From contig CAZMGM010000010.1 of NCBI GenBank assembly GCA_964565865.1, forward strand, positions 10,220 to 74,219: DNA of 64,000 nucleotides, read 5' to 3'. Below are positions 25,995-34,403 of this stretch, piece after piece. The notes under the pieces are model-generated. The model saw only the letters and a list, made by a program, of their open reading frames with translations, was not told the DNA's origin and ran no database searches. Each line of letters opens with the position of its first letter. The stretch's first letter is position 1. A program made the position numbers and the translations under genes. The stretch comes from CBDAPI01 sp964565865 (lineage in GTDB: Bacteria > Acidobacteriota > UBA6911 > RPQK01 > CBDAPI01).

Positions 25995-26275
25995 AGGAGA
26001 GTGCGGTTCCCATGCTACAACAAGCCAGATGCGATGTGAATGCAGAGGCAGGGCGGGGACCCTGTGGGTCACGGCCCGCAAGAGTGCGCCCAGGGTGTGT
26101 CCAGTCGCCTACCAATGATGGGGAAGAACTCGAGAACCTGCGCAATGCACTTAGGCCGTCGCTGTGGAGACGAGTGAAGAAGGTTATTGGGCTGGAAGCG
26201 TTCACTGTTTCTCCCGGTTGAAGGTTGAAAGCTTGGAGTTCAGGAAGGAAGGGGAAAGAGTCGGCTGTCCTCTTT

Positions 26276-27493
26276 TTAGGCTTTCAGCATGCTCAGAAAC
26301 TGCTCGTTGCTGGAGGTCTTTTCGATCTTCGCCAGGAGGACTCTGAGGCCGTCCTGGGGGCTCTGACCTGACAGCGCCCGCCGTACCAGATTGATCTTGT
26401 TCTGTACTTCCGGGCTTCTCAGCTTCTCTTCTTTGCGCGTTCCCGATTTCTTGATGTCGATGGCGGGCCAGATACGCTGTTCTGCCAGGCCACGGTGGAG
26501 GACCAGCTCCATGTTGCCCGTGCCTTTGAACTCTTCGAAAATTACATCGTCCATTCGACTCCCCGTATCGATCAGAGCCGTAGCCACGATGGTCAAGCTG
26601 GCCCCGTGCTCGATTTTGCGGGCAGCACCGAAAAACTCGCGAGGCTTTTCCATGGTTCTGGCTCCCAGGCCACCGGACAACGTTCTTCCTCGGTCCTTTG
26701 TTTGAGAGTTGTAGGCACGAGCGACGCGCGTCAAGCTGTCAAGGAGAATGACCACATCGACCCCGGCTTCAACCAGCCGCCGGGACCTCTCCAGCACCAT
26801 CTCCACAACTCGCACGTGTTGAGAAGGGGGCTCATCATTGGAGGAGGAGATGACTTCGGCCTCCACCGAGCGCTTGAAATCGGTCACTTCTTCCGGCCGC
26901 TCATCGACCAGGAGGACGATCAGATGCACATTCGGATGAAACTCAGTAATCACCCCTGCCAGCTTTTTGAGCAGGATTGTTTTTCCGGTCCGGGGAGAGG
27001 CCACGATCATACTCCGTTGGCCCTTGCCAATGGGAGTGATCAGATCGATGATACGCAGACTGTGATCATTGCCGCGGTCCACCTCAAAGCGCTCGATGGG
27101 GTCTATACAAATCAGCTGGCTGAAGGGAGTGAGCTGTTGAAACTCCTCCGGTGGAATTCCCATTACCGTGTCCACCGATCGGAGCCGATGGTTCTTTCTG
27201 CCGGCAACGGCCTCTCCCTTGATCTCACAACCGGTTTTCAGGTCGAACTTTCGAATCAGGTCCGGCGGAACAAAGACATCCTGAGCATGGGGGCAGTAAC
27301 GGTTCTCGGCCAGTCGAAGATAGCCTCGATTGTCGGAGAGGACTTCGAGCACACCCTCTACGGACACCGGCTTTGAGTTGCCTTCGTGGTGAGGCGTTCC
27401 ACCATCTCCTCTACGCGGGCGAGAACTCCGCTTGTATCCGTTCTTGCGGCGTCTGCGCCAGCGTGAGCGACCGGGCTTTTTCTGTACGGCCAT
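26276..27493 (-). CDS. rho: Transcription termination factor Rho
   Basis: 405 residues. A basic N-terminal extension (KKPGRSRWRRRRKNGYKRSS) precedes the RNA-binding cold-shock-like domain (VEGVLEVLSDNRGYLRL, YCPHAQDVFVPPDLIRKF). The ATPase core has Walker A in VASPRTGKTILLKKLA, Walker B in VDVVILLDSLTRVARAYN, and the Q/R loops near GGLGARTMEKPREFFGAARK. The C-terminus FLSMLKA is standard. It acts as a hexameric RNA helicase that ends transcription, matching the scarcity of clear intrinsic terminators in this window. The gene stands alone. Confidence 0.97.
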   Translation of the reverse strand: MAVQKKPGRSRWRRRRKNGYKRSSRPRRGDGGTPHHEGNSKPVSVEGVLEVLSDNRGYLRLAENRYCPHAQDVFVPPDLIRKFDLKTGCEIKGEAVAGRKNHRLRSVDTVMGIPPEEFQQLTPFSQLICIDPIERFEVDRGNDHSLRIIDLITPIGKGQRSMIVASPRTGKTILLKKLAGVITEFHPNVHLIVLLVDERPEEVTDFKRSVEAEVISSSNDEPPSQHVRVVEMVLERSRRLVEAGVDVVILLDSLTRVARAYNSQTKDRGRTLSGGLGARTMEKPREFFGAARKIEHGASLTIVATALIDTGSRMDDVIFEEFKGTGNMELVLHRGLAEQRIWPAIDIKKSGTRKEEKLRSPEVQNKINLVRRALSGQSPQDGLRVLLAKIEKTSSNEQFLSMLKA

Positions 27494-27999
27494 AGAAACT
27501 GGCCCTTTTCCAGCTCCGACGCGATTGCTGGCGTTTAACGCGCCACGCGAAGGCTGCTGGTTTGGGTTCTCATCGCGGGGACCCGCAATGTCGCCTCTCT
27601 CGTCTTTCCGTTGCCTCGGCCTTCTGCCTGCCGATCATCAAAAGAGGAGGGCTTCCTGCAGCTAACTGAAACTGCTCTAGAGTTTTTCTACTCCTGAAGG
27701 GGAGTTTAGTACAATAGGCACCCTTGAAACAAGTGTTTCGTCCCGGCACGGTCCTACACACAGGCCATTGACTTCCTGGGAAATCATCTATATCCCGACT
27801 GTGGGGACAGGGTGTCCCCGTATCCAAGCTACGTTCGTCTCTTGACATAGCCCTGCTCGAATAGGAGGTATTTGAGGAAGTCGCGGTGTCTCCGACCTAT
27901 TGTATGCCCAGGCCGCGGTGATAGCTCCCGCCGATACTCCTGTCACACTGGGGATCTCGAGGTCCTATCCTTCGATTTCCGACGAGTACCGCAAGAGCG
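27494..27999. other. Intergenic stretch upstream of rho
   Basis: No supportable intact gene. GAAAC-AAGT-GTTTC at 27726-27739 is a small inverted repeat. The last 120 bases (from about 27880) may belong to the TPR part of the decayed gene that follows, since one frame there ends in GTAGNAY, close to the TPR-type LGNAY. Confidence 0.35.
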
Positions 28000-28600
28000 A
28001 CCGCCTGGTAGGCACTGCGGGCAACGCCTACTGTTAGAATCATGCCCAGCGGGAATTTGGCTTGATTCATAGGCTTACCGAAACGCTCCTGTGAGGTAAT
28101 TCCCGAAGACGATTGCATTCTGGCCCATAATCTCGAGCTGAGCCGTTTGAGGGTGGTTGATAAAATAACGCCGATGCCGGAGTTCTGGGTGTTCCGGCTG
28201 TGGGGGGCCCTGGTTCATCTACTTCCCGCCACTCTACTGACCCTCATTCTGATGGTGTCGTGGCTTGGATTTATCGTCTTCCCGGTACTGTGGCTAAGGA
28301 GCAACCCCATGTGAAGGCACTGGGGCCTCCCGGCAGCTGGCCTCTGGCTGCTGATCCTGGTCAGCAGCCAGACTCTGCTTGGTGGGCAGCAGCAGTGCCG
28401 CTCTGGCGCCATGGAGGTCATCGTACTGGCTGAGAGAGAGCATCCGAGCTTTTGGGTCTCCCGGCGGCGGTATTGAGGTCTTTGTCCTCCACGAAGGAGT
28501 GAAAGTACGTATTGATGAGATCCGAGACGACTGGTATGAAATCGGACTGACCGACGGGGATCACGGCTGGGTCCGTTCGGAAAGCCTGAAGCTAATTTAG
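28000..28600 (+). pseudogene. Decayed BatE-like TPR/membrane/SH3 protein
   Basis: Pieces in different frames follow the BatE order (aerotolerance cluster TPR protein). A TPR end with EVIPEDD and HNLELSRLRVVD comes first. Then come PEFWVFRLWGALVHLLPATL and a membrane helix, a TGA at 28312-28314, a second helix GLWLLILVSSQTLLGG and AMEVIVLAERE. After a frame change near 28440, SIRAFGSPGGGIEVFVLHEG, VKVRIDEIRDDWYEI and GWVRSESLKLI complete an SH3-like domain. At least one earlier TGA (about 28053) and one frameshift also interrupt the TPR part. The order of matching pieces makes a true ancient gene nearly certain, but its name is an inference. No other bat genes are in the window. Confidence 0.7.
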
Positions 28601-28720
28601 TAGTTCAGGGGATCCCGGGTGGGAGGGCTGCCACAGGACGCTTCCAGGCTGCGACAAGTGTCACAGGCGTTGTTGCTTTTCTGGTTTCGAATCATTTATT
28701 TTGGGACCTGGGAAGCATCC

Positions 28721-29794
28721 ATGGTTTCGCCGCGCTTAGAGTTGAATCTGAACCTCACACCCGCCAGGCGCTTCGACCTGATCGACGTAAACGAACAGGT
28801 CACTGAAGAATTCGGAGATGTCCTCACCAGGTACCGGAAGGCGCTGTACCATTCCTATCACACGACGGCTGGATACTTCGAACAGAACCTTTGTGAACGA
28901 CTGGATTACAGTCGGGACATGATCTCCAAGGTAGTTCGCTATTTCCAGACCCTTTTCCCACCGGATGCCGACTATTGGCATGACTGCCTGGAATTACGGG
29001 AGGAACTCAGTGAAGAGCAAAAGCTCATCGAACCTCGCAATGCGGATTCCCATTTGACTTTCATCGGGTCGGGTCTCATGAATTGCGTGACCTATGTGAA
29101 CCAACCGGCAATGCCCGTTTTCTTCGTAGACCTGGACGGCGTTTACAAAACGACAACTCGGCGGCGCCACACGACTGTGATTGGTTTCAATCGCGAGGAG
29201 ACGGTCCGGGAACTGTGGCGCGATATCCCTGTGTCGGGCCACCCCATCGATTCTGTGAGCCTACGAGATCCACGCCTGGGTCTCTTCGAGGAACTGGAGG
29301 AACTGATCGACTCTCACGAGGTCGTCAAGGGCAGAGTGGACATTCGCCTAGACGCTGCAGAGTTGCAAACCGGACTCACGGTTAATGAATACGAAACACT
29401 TCTCATGAAAAATGACCTGGTTGAAGTACTCCGGAACCCGCTGCGGTTCATGGCAGAGACGGGAAGACGCATGATCAGGGAGCCTCGATTGATTCCCGGA
29501 AAAGCTCTCAACTACGCAAAATATGATCTGGTCCAGGTCGTCAATGAGGTGGTCGATGCTCTGGGCCTGACCGAGTCCTTCGTCGAGCGTATCGTTGACA
29601 AGTTTCTGGCTGTGCCTGCGCAGCGTTTCCTGTGGATGAAGCGGTCGCTCAGTCTACTCATTTCCGGTCAGGAAGAAGATCAGGACAGCTCGATCGTTCA
29701 TGGGGAGTATCAAAGCCCCATTCTGGTTCAGTGGAATCGCCCCAGCAACGACTCCAGCCGCCGGATCGGAGTCCGTCTAGTCCGGTTCGTCTAG
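28721..29794 (+). CDS. Protein with a YjbQ (UPF0047)-like region and a novel C-terminus
   Basis: About 357 residues from ATG 28721. The first 170 residues resemble the YjbQ/UPF0047 fold in layout: VNEQVTEEFGDVL, then YHSYHTTAGYFEQN in place of the usual PHTTAxxxxNE, and DSHLTFIGSGLMNCVTYV in place of the NADAHxKAxLLGxS segment. The ligand residues around HTTA and DSH are kept. Family members are often called secondary thiamine-phosphate synthases. The last 170 residues (from GFNREETVRELW) match nothing I recognise, are helical and charged, and end in basic RLVRFV. Apparently monocistronic. Confidence 0.6.
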   Translation: MVSPRLELNLNLTPARRFDLIDVNEQVTEEFGDVLTRYRKALYHSYHTTAGYFEQNLCERLDYSRDMISKVVRYFQTLFPPDADYWHDCLELREELSEEQKLIEPRNADSHLTFIGSGLMNCVTYVNQPAMPVFFVDLDGVYKTTTRRRHTTVIGFNREETVRELWRDIPVSGHPIDSVSLRDPRLGLFEELEELIDSHEVVKGRVDIRLDAAELQTGLTVNEYETLLMKNDLVEVLRNPLRFMAETGRRMIREPRLIPGKALNYAKYDLVQVVNEVVDALGLTESFVERIVDKFLAVPAQRFLWMKRSLSLLISGQEEDQDSSIVHGEYQSPILVQWNRPSNDSSRRIGVRLVRFV

Positions 29795-29894
29795 TCCTGT
29801 AAGGCATAAGTTCTGAGCCAGGGGTCAGGGAGTCGTTCGTGATCACACCTGTATCCGGTCGTGCTCCCCACGAACATTGTCGTTATTGTTGCAC

Positions 29895-30644
29895 ATGAGT
29901 ACTAGTCCAAAACGTATGCTGCGCTGGAGCCAGGGACCGGACCTCTCACGACGGTCGACAGAGCGTGAAATCATAGACGATCCTGCTCGGATTTCGGAGC
30001 AGGAAATGGAGCAGGTCCTCATCGAGCTGGCCCTGGTAAACCGCTGGTTGGGGGGGATTTCCGCCTGTCTGAGGTCCATCGCCCTGCTCCTTTCGCGGGA
30101 AACCAGGCGGGGCCCCGTTACCGTTGTTGACATCGGCGCGGGTTCGGGAGACATTCTTTGCGCACTGGCCGCTAGAACTCAGCGCCAGGGCAATCGTGTG
30201 CAGATGTTGGCTATGGACATCAACCCGGTCGCTTGCCGTGTGGCCCAGAAGCGAGTGCGCATCTGGCCGGAGATCGGCGTAGTGCGTGCAGATGTAGAGA
30301 ACCTGCCGCTGGTAAAAAAGGGGGTCGACTTCATTCTCTGCTCGACACTTCTGCACCATTTTGATGATCGGCAGTTGGTGGAAATTCTCACCAGTCTTCG
30401 AGAGTCGACTACCACAGCCATCATCATCAATGACCTCCATCGCCACCCCGTAGCCTACTGGGCCAGCCGCCTCCTCGCTCGTCTTTTTTCGCATTCCAGA
30501 GCGGTTCGCAATGACGGGCCTCTTTCCGTGCAAAAGGGCTTTACACGCCGGGAACTTCTCGACTTGCTGGAGTCCGCTGGATGTCGTGACTTCTGCATCA
30601 GGTGGCGGTGGGCCTTCCGGTGGGTGGTGACCATTAGGGAATAG
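29895..30644 (+). CDS. SAM-dependent methyltransferase
   Basis: 249 residues from ATG 29895. The SAM-binding motif I is VVDIGAGSGDILCALA, followed by acidic motif II in LAMDINPVACR and motif III around ADVENLPLVKKGVDFILCSTLLHHF, so class I, Rossmann fold. The C-terminal half (ARLFSHSRAVRNDGPLSVQK) resembles methyltransferases found beside type III polyketide or isoprenoid enzymes, but no partner gene is adjacent. TATTGT ends five bases before ATG, so the transcript is probably leaderless. Acceptor unknown. Confidence 0.85.
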   Translation: MSTSPKRMLRWSQGPDLSRRSTEREIIDDPARISEQEMEQVLIELALVNRWLGGISACLRSIALLLSRETRRGPVTVVDIGAGSGDILCALAARTQRQGNRVQMLAMDINPVACRVAQKRVRIWPEIGVVRADVENLPLVKKGVDFILCSTLLHHFDDRQLVEILTSLRESTTTAIIINDLHRHPVAYWASRLLARLFSHSRAVRNDGPLSVQKGFTRRELLDLLESAGCRDFCIRWRWAFRWVVTIRE

Positions 30645-30710
30645 AGTGGCGGTTCGGAAGACCCGCGACCGGGATAACCCGGCAACTCTGTTCTGGAAGG
30701 ACAGGAAAGT

Positions 30711-31397
30711 TCAGTCAGTAAGGATCACGAACCACCTGCGCGGTCCGTGAACCCCGACCACCAGCCTTTTTTCAATATCCGCGGTGCGACTTGGTCCTGT
30801 GGCCCAGGTCAAGAGGCTACTCTCCTCCAGCCGTAGACCGGCATCGATGGCCTGGGTGAGATTATCGACGATGGACCGCCTGGAAACGAGTGTCAAACGA
30901 CAGGGGGCCAGTCCGAAGAGCAGCCGGCTGCGCCTTCGACCCGAGCGGAATAGGACAGTTCCCGTCTCGGCGATCGCAACCTCTGCCGAACCGGCTGACA
31001 GGGTAACGCTCTCAACCCGTTCCACAGTTAGTTCAGAGGTTGCCAGCCTGAGGGGAAAGGTGACGCGTGCTTCAGGATGATTGCTGAAAACGAGATTCTG
31101 TTCCTCGAATGCCTCCGAACTGCGAATGGTGAAAGGGATCGAGTGGGTTTCCAAGGTCTCTCGCTCCTCCCAGACAATGACCGAAGTTCCGGCCTTTGCG
31201 AGTACTTCAGAGAGGCACTCCTCGAGACTTTTCCGGCGGCTGTCCAGAACAATGCCTTCAGTCTCCGACAAGTGTTGGGCAAAGACCGCCGCAGGGTCCT
31301 CGAAGCGCGGCAACTCCGGAATTCGCTTGGGAAGCCCGGCAGCAGTCCTGCTTCGCAGGGCTGCTCTCAGTTTTTCCAGGGTCTCAGATCGACTCAC
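30711..31397 (-). CDS. lutC: Lactate utilization protein C (LUD domain)
   Basis: 228 residues of the LUD/YkgG family, third subunit of the LutABC iron-sulfur complex that oxidises L-lactate to pyruvate. Family features are SAEVAIAETGTVLFRSG in the middle and the end TADIEKRLVVGVHGPRRWFVIL. It overlaps the 3' end of lutB by 14 bases, indicating coupled translation. The order lutA-lutB-lutC on one strand is the canonical one. Confidence 0.9.
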   Translation of the reverse strand: MSRSETLEKLRAALRSRTAAGLPKRIPELPRFEDPAAVFAQHLSETEGIVLDSRRKSLEECLSEVLAKAGTSVIVWEERETLETHSIPFTIRSSEAFEEQNLVFSNHPEARVTFPLRLATSELTVERVESVTLSAGSAEVAIAETGTVLFRSGRRRSRLLFGLAPCRLTLVSRRSIVDNLTQAIDAGLRLEESSLLTWATGPSRTADIEKRLVVGVHGPRRWFVILTD

Positions 31398-32805
31398 GAT
31401 CCCTCCGCTTTCGGTAAAGCTCTCGAAAGCTCTCCTGGGAGAAACGCGGCAACTCGCGGCTCCGGCTCCAGTTTCTGAGAGGTGAAAAAGGCAGCTTCAG
31501 GGCCGGCCCGCTGAAGAGCACTCCCTGCAGTCTCCTGGCCCACCGACTCAAGGTCTCGAAGCGCTTGGAGCGGATCATGGACCAGGCCCACAGGCGAAAC
31601 CCGTACCGTTCCAGGGGAAGCCTGGAAGCCGTCGCATCGTGGACGTTCTGAATTCGCTCACGCAACTTCAGAAGTATGTGGGGGATCTCAATCTTGACCG
31701 GGCAAACGTCTCCGCAGGCTCCACACAGCGAAGAGGCAAATGGATGCTTCAAAGCAGTCTTGTAACTGTGCAGTTGAGGGGTCAGTATTGCACCTATGGG
31801 TCCCTGGTAAGTGGATCCGTACGCATGTCCGCCGATGGTCTCATAGACGGGACAGGCATTCAGGCATGCGCCGCAGCGGATACAGTTCAAAGTCTGAGAA
31901 AGGTAAGGATCCTCCAGGATCCCGCTTCTTCCGTTATCGAGCAAAATCACGTAGAGCTGCTCCGGCCCGTCGGGCTCATCCGGGCAGCGCGACCCGTTGA
32001 TGAAGTGAACGTAGCTGGAAATGGGTTGTCCTGTGGCACTTCGAGTCAGGAGTTTGAGAAAGATGGGCAGATCGGAGAGCCGAGGGATCACCTTCTCGAT
32101 GCCCATCAAAGCGATGTGCACTGGAGGGCCCGCCGTGGAAAGAAGAGCATTCCCCTCGTTTTCGACGATGACCAGGGTTCCGGTCTCTGCGACGGCAAAA
32201 TTGACTCCGGTGATCCCCACCCCGGCGTTGAGGAACTCCCAGCGGAGCTTCTTTCTGGCCATCGCGGTCAGTTCTTTCTCGTCCTCCGTGTACGGCATAC
32301 CTATTTTCTGCTCGAAAAGTTGCGCAACTTCCCGGGCCGAGAAGTTGAGTGCCGGAGCCAACAGGTGAAACGGTTTCTGACCGGCCAGCTGCACAATGTA
32401 CTCTCCCAGATCCGTTTCAACCGGTGTGACGTGAGCTTTTTCTAGCTCCTCGTTGAGGTTCACTTCCTCGGTCGTCATGCTCTTGCTTTTGACGACCCGA
32501 GTCGCCCCTCGCTCGTGTAGCAATTGGACTATGAAATTGACGGCCTCGGAGGAATCTCTGGCCCAGATTACCTTCGCACCGGCCCTCTGCAGGGACTGCT
32601 CGAGCTGGACCAGATAGTGATCCAGCCGGCTCAGCGCGTTCTTCTTCACCCGGCTCGCGTGGTCTCTCAGTTCTTCCCAGTTCTCCACGTTCTCAATGGA
32701 ACTGGCGCGAGCCCGCCGGGAATGTCCGAGTGCGCGCGGGAGGTTCTCCTGCACCTGCTTGTTTTTTAAGGCTTCCGCAATCTTTAACTCAATTTTCGAA
32801 CTCAT
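31384..32805 (-). CDS. lutB: Lactate utilization iron-sulfur protein B
   Basis: 473 residues. The N-terminal two thirds are a LUD domain (HERGATRVVKSKSMTTEEVN, GVNFAVAETGTLVIVENEGN). The C-terminal part carries two [4Fe-4S] motifs, CIRCGACLNACPVY and CGACGDVCPVKI, followed by a basic linker and tail. It acts in electron transfer during L-lactate oxidation with LutA and LutC. It starts nine bases after the lutA stop. Confidence 0.95.
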   Translation of the reverse strand: MSSKIELKIAEALKNKQVQENLPRALGHSRRARASSIENVENWEELRDHASRVKKNALSRLDHYLVQLEQSLQRAGAKVIWARDSSEAVNFIVQLLHERGATRVVKSKSMTTEEVNLNEELEKAHVTPVETDLGEYIVQLAGQKPFHLLAPALNFSAREVAQLFEQKIGMPYTEDEKELTAMARKKLRWEFLNAGVGITGVNFAVAETGTLVIVENEGNALLSTAGPPVHIALMGIEKVIPRLSDLPIFLKLLTRSATGQPISSYVHFINGSRCPDEPDGPEQLYVILLDNGRSGILEDPYLSQTLNCIRCGACLNACPVYETIGGHAYGSTYQGPIGAILTPQLHSYKTALKHPFASSLCGACGDVCPVKIEIPHILLKLRERIQNVHDATASRLPLERYGFRLWAWSMIRSKRFETLSRWARRLQGVLFSGPALKLPFSPLRNWSRSRELPRFSQESFRELYRKRRDRESI

Positions 32806-32813
32806 GGACTTCC

Positions 32814-33533
32814 TCAGAACTGAGCCAGAACCTCGGCAATGTGCATGGCCTGTAGTTCCGATTTCTCACGCTTGATGAGGCCTTCCAGATGCATCAAACA
32901 ACTGGCATCCGTAGCGATCACGTACTGGGCTCCAGTCTGTTCGATTGCCCGCAATTTGTTGTCGCCCATCTCGGAAGAGATCTCAGGGAACTTCACCGAA
33001 AAGGTGCCTCCGAAACCACAGCACCTTTCACTACCCTCCATTTCCCGCAGGTCGAGGTCGGCAACTTCACGAAGTAGTCTTCTGGGGGGGTCCTGAATAC
33101 CCAGCTCACGCAGCAGGTGGCAGGAGTCGTGATAGGTGGCTCGAGCCTTAAAAGAAGCTCCTGTAGACTCCACTCCCAGGACGGACACGAGGAAATCAGA
33201 AAGCTCCCAGACCCGGGTGGAGACGTCCCGTGCCAGCTCGGAATAGTGGTGGTCGTCGCTCACAATCTTAGGGAGGAAAACCTTGATCATACTGCAGCAC
33301 GAACCCGAGGGCGTGACGATCCATTCTTGATCCTGATAGAGATCCAACAGGCCGCAGCCGACCTGTCTGGCTTCCTCTGTATAACCGGAATTGAAAGCAG
33401 GCTGCCCGCAGCAGGTTTGTCTGGAATCAAAGTCGACCTCGACCCCCAGACGCTCCAGGATCCTTACAGCAGAGAGACCGACTTGAGGATAGAACTGGTC
33501 GACCAGGCAGGTGACAAACAGGGAAACCTTCAT
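32814..33533 (-). CDS. lutA: Lactate utilization iron-sulfur protein A
   Basis: 239 residues with two copies of the cysteine-rich CCG domain: CCGQPAFNSGY and CCGFGGTFSVK, plus the HDSCHLLRELG segment. These motifs bind an unusual Fe-S cluster in the heterodisulfide-reductase/glycolate-oxidase family. Start MKVSLFVTCLVDQFYP is typical. First gene of lutABC; the upstream region holds short GTGCAAA repeats but no clear operator. Confidence 0.95.
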   Translation of the reverse strand: MKVSLFVTCLVDQFYPQVGLSAVRILERLGVEVDFDSRQTCCGQPAFNSGYTEEARQVGCGLLDLYQDQEWIVTPSGSCCSMIKVFLPKIVSDDHHYSELARDVSTRVWELSDFLVSVLGVESTGASFKARATYHDSCHLLRELGIQDPPRRLLREVADLDLREMEGSERCCGFGGTFSVKFPEISSEMGDNKLRAIEQTGAQYVIATDASCLMHLEGLIKREKSELQAMHIAEVLAQF

Positions 33534-33585
33534 AAATCACTTCGACGCACAAAGTGCAGGTCCAGTTTAAGGTGGAAGGGTCGAC

Positions 33586-33606
33586 GTGCAAAGTGCAAAG
33601 TGCAAA
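33586..33606 (+). repeat. GTGCAAA tandem repeat (3 units)
   Basis: Three exact 7-bp units in a row between lutA and the thioredoxin gene, followed by the similar GTTCAAC and TTTCAAGGTCCAAGG. Looks like slippage-prone low-complexity DNA. Confidence 0.6.
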
Positions 33607-33772
33607 GTTCAACTTTCAAGGTCCAAGGTTCCCATTATGTCCGAGCCCATAATTTACCCCGACAGCCCGTCGTAAGCATGGCACGGATTGCCAGTTCGTG
33701 GGGTAGGTCCTGGGATAGAGGGTCCCACTCGGCCGTGGAAAGAAACGAACCGTTGATGCTAAACTACGGAGA

Positions 33773-33792
33773 ACTCGGGCTTTCTTCCGAGT
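33773..33792 (+). promoter_or_regulatory. Hairpin directly before the TlpA ribosome-binding site
   Basis: ACTCGG (33773-33778) pairs with CCGAGT (33787-33792) around an eight-base loop, and GGAG starts at the next base (33793-33796), seven bases before ATG 33804. The stem could influence access to the binding site. Inference. Confidence 0.3.
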
Positions 33793-33803
33793 GGAGAAAT
33801 CGG

Positions 33804-34403
33804 ATGCCTTACTGGATCGGAGCCGCGGTCATTCTGCTGTTAACGTGGTTATTGCTGGGATTCGTTGTGGCTCGACGAAGCCGCCGGATGCTCTGCATGC
33901 TTGTACTGGCAGGCCTACTCGCTCTGATTCCCAGGACCTCCCCGATTCCGGAGACCGTAGCGGCTTCTCTGAATAACCCCCCGGGTCCCGCATTAGACCT
34001 GTCCGGAGAACTCCTCACGCTGGACGGGAAGAAGGTGTCACTGTCCGACGACACAGGAAAGGTGCTCTTTCTCAACTTTTGGGCAACCTGGTGCGGCCCT
34101 TGCAGAGCCGAAATGCCCGCCATGGAAGCACTGTACGACCTTCTGGGGAAAGACGGCCTCAGCATGGTGGCGGTAACCGAAGAGCCAAAGGAGCTGGTAG
34201 CTCGCTATCTCGAACGCCATCCGTACCCGTTTCAAATCATGATCGATCCGCGGGGAGAGTTGACCGAGCGGCTCCAGGTCATCGGGTTGCCAACCACTTT
34301 TGTCCTCGACAAGAAGCGTCGCGTCATCTATTCGCATGTCGGCCGGGCGGAGTGGAATTCCCCGCAAGCAGTTGACCTTTTCCGCGACGCCCTGGAGGAA
34401 TGA
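33804..34403 (+). CDS. TlpA-like membrane-anchored thioredoxin
   Basis: 199 residues from ATG 33804, supported by GGAG seven bases upstream; the long open frame before it is non-coding. Two hydrophobic segments (WIGAAVILLLTWLLLGFVV and MLCMLVLAGLLALIP) anchor a periplasmic thioredoxin-fold domain with the active site FWATWCGPCRAEMPAM and the cis-proline region GLPTTFVLD. Such proteins reduce periplasmic disulfides, often for cytochrome c maturation. The stop overlaps the thrC start (ATGA). Confidence 0.9.
   Translation: MPYWIGAAVILLLTWLLLGFVVARRSRRMLCMLVLAGLLALIPRTSPIPETVAASLNNPPGPALDLSGELLTLDGKKVSLSDDTGKVLFLNFWATWCGPCRAEMPAMEALYDLLGKDGLSMVAVTEEPKELVARYLERHPYPFQIMIDPRGELTERLQVIGLPTTFVLDKKRRVIYSHVGRAEWNSPQAVDLFRDALEE

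Noticed and set aside
33541..33630. GTGCAAA repeats as a CRISPR or iteron array
   Set aside because: Only three contiguous 7-bp units without spacers.
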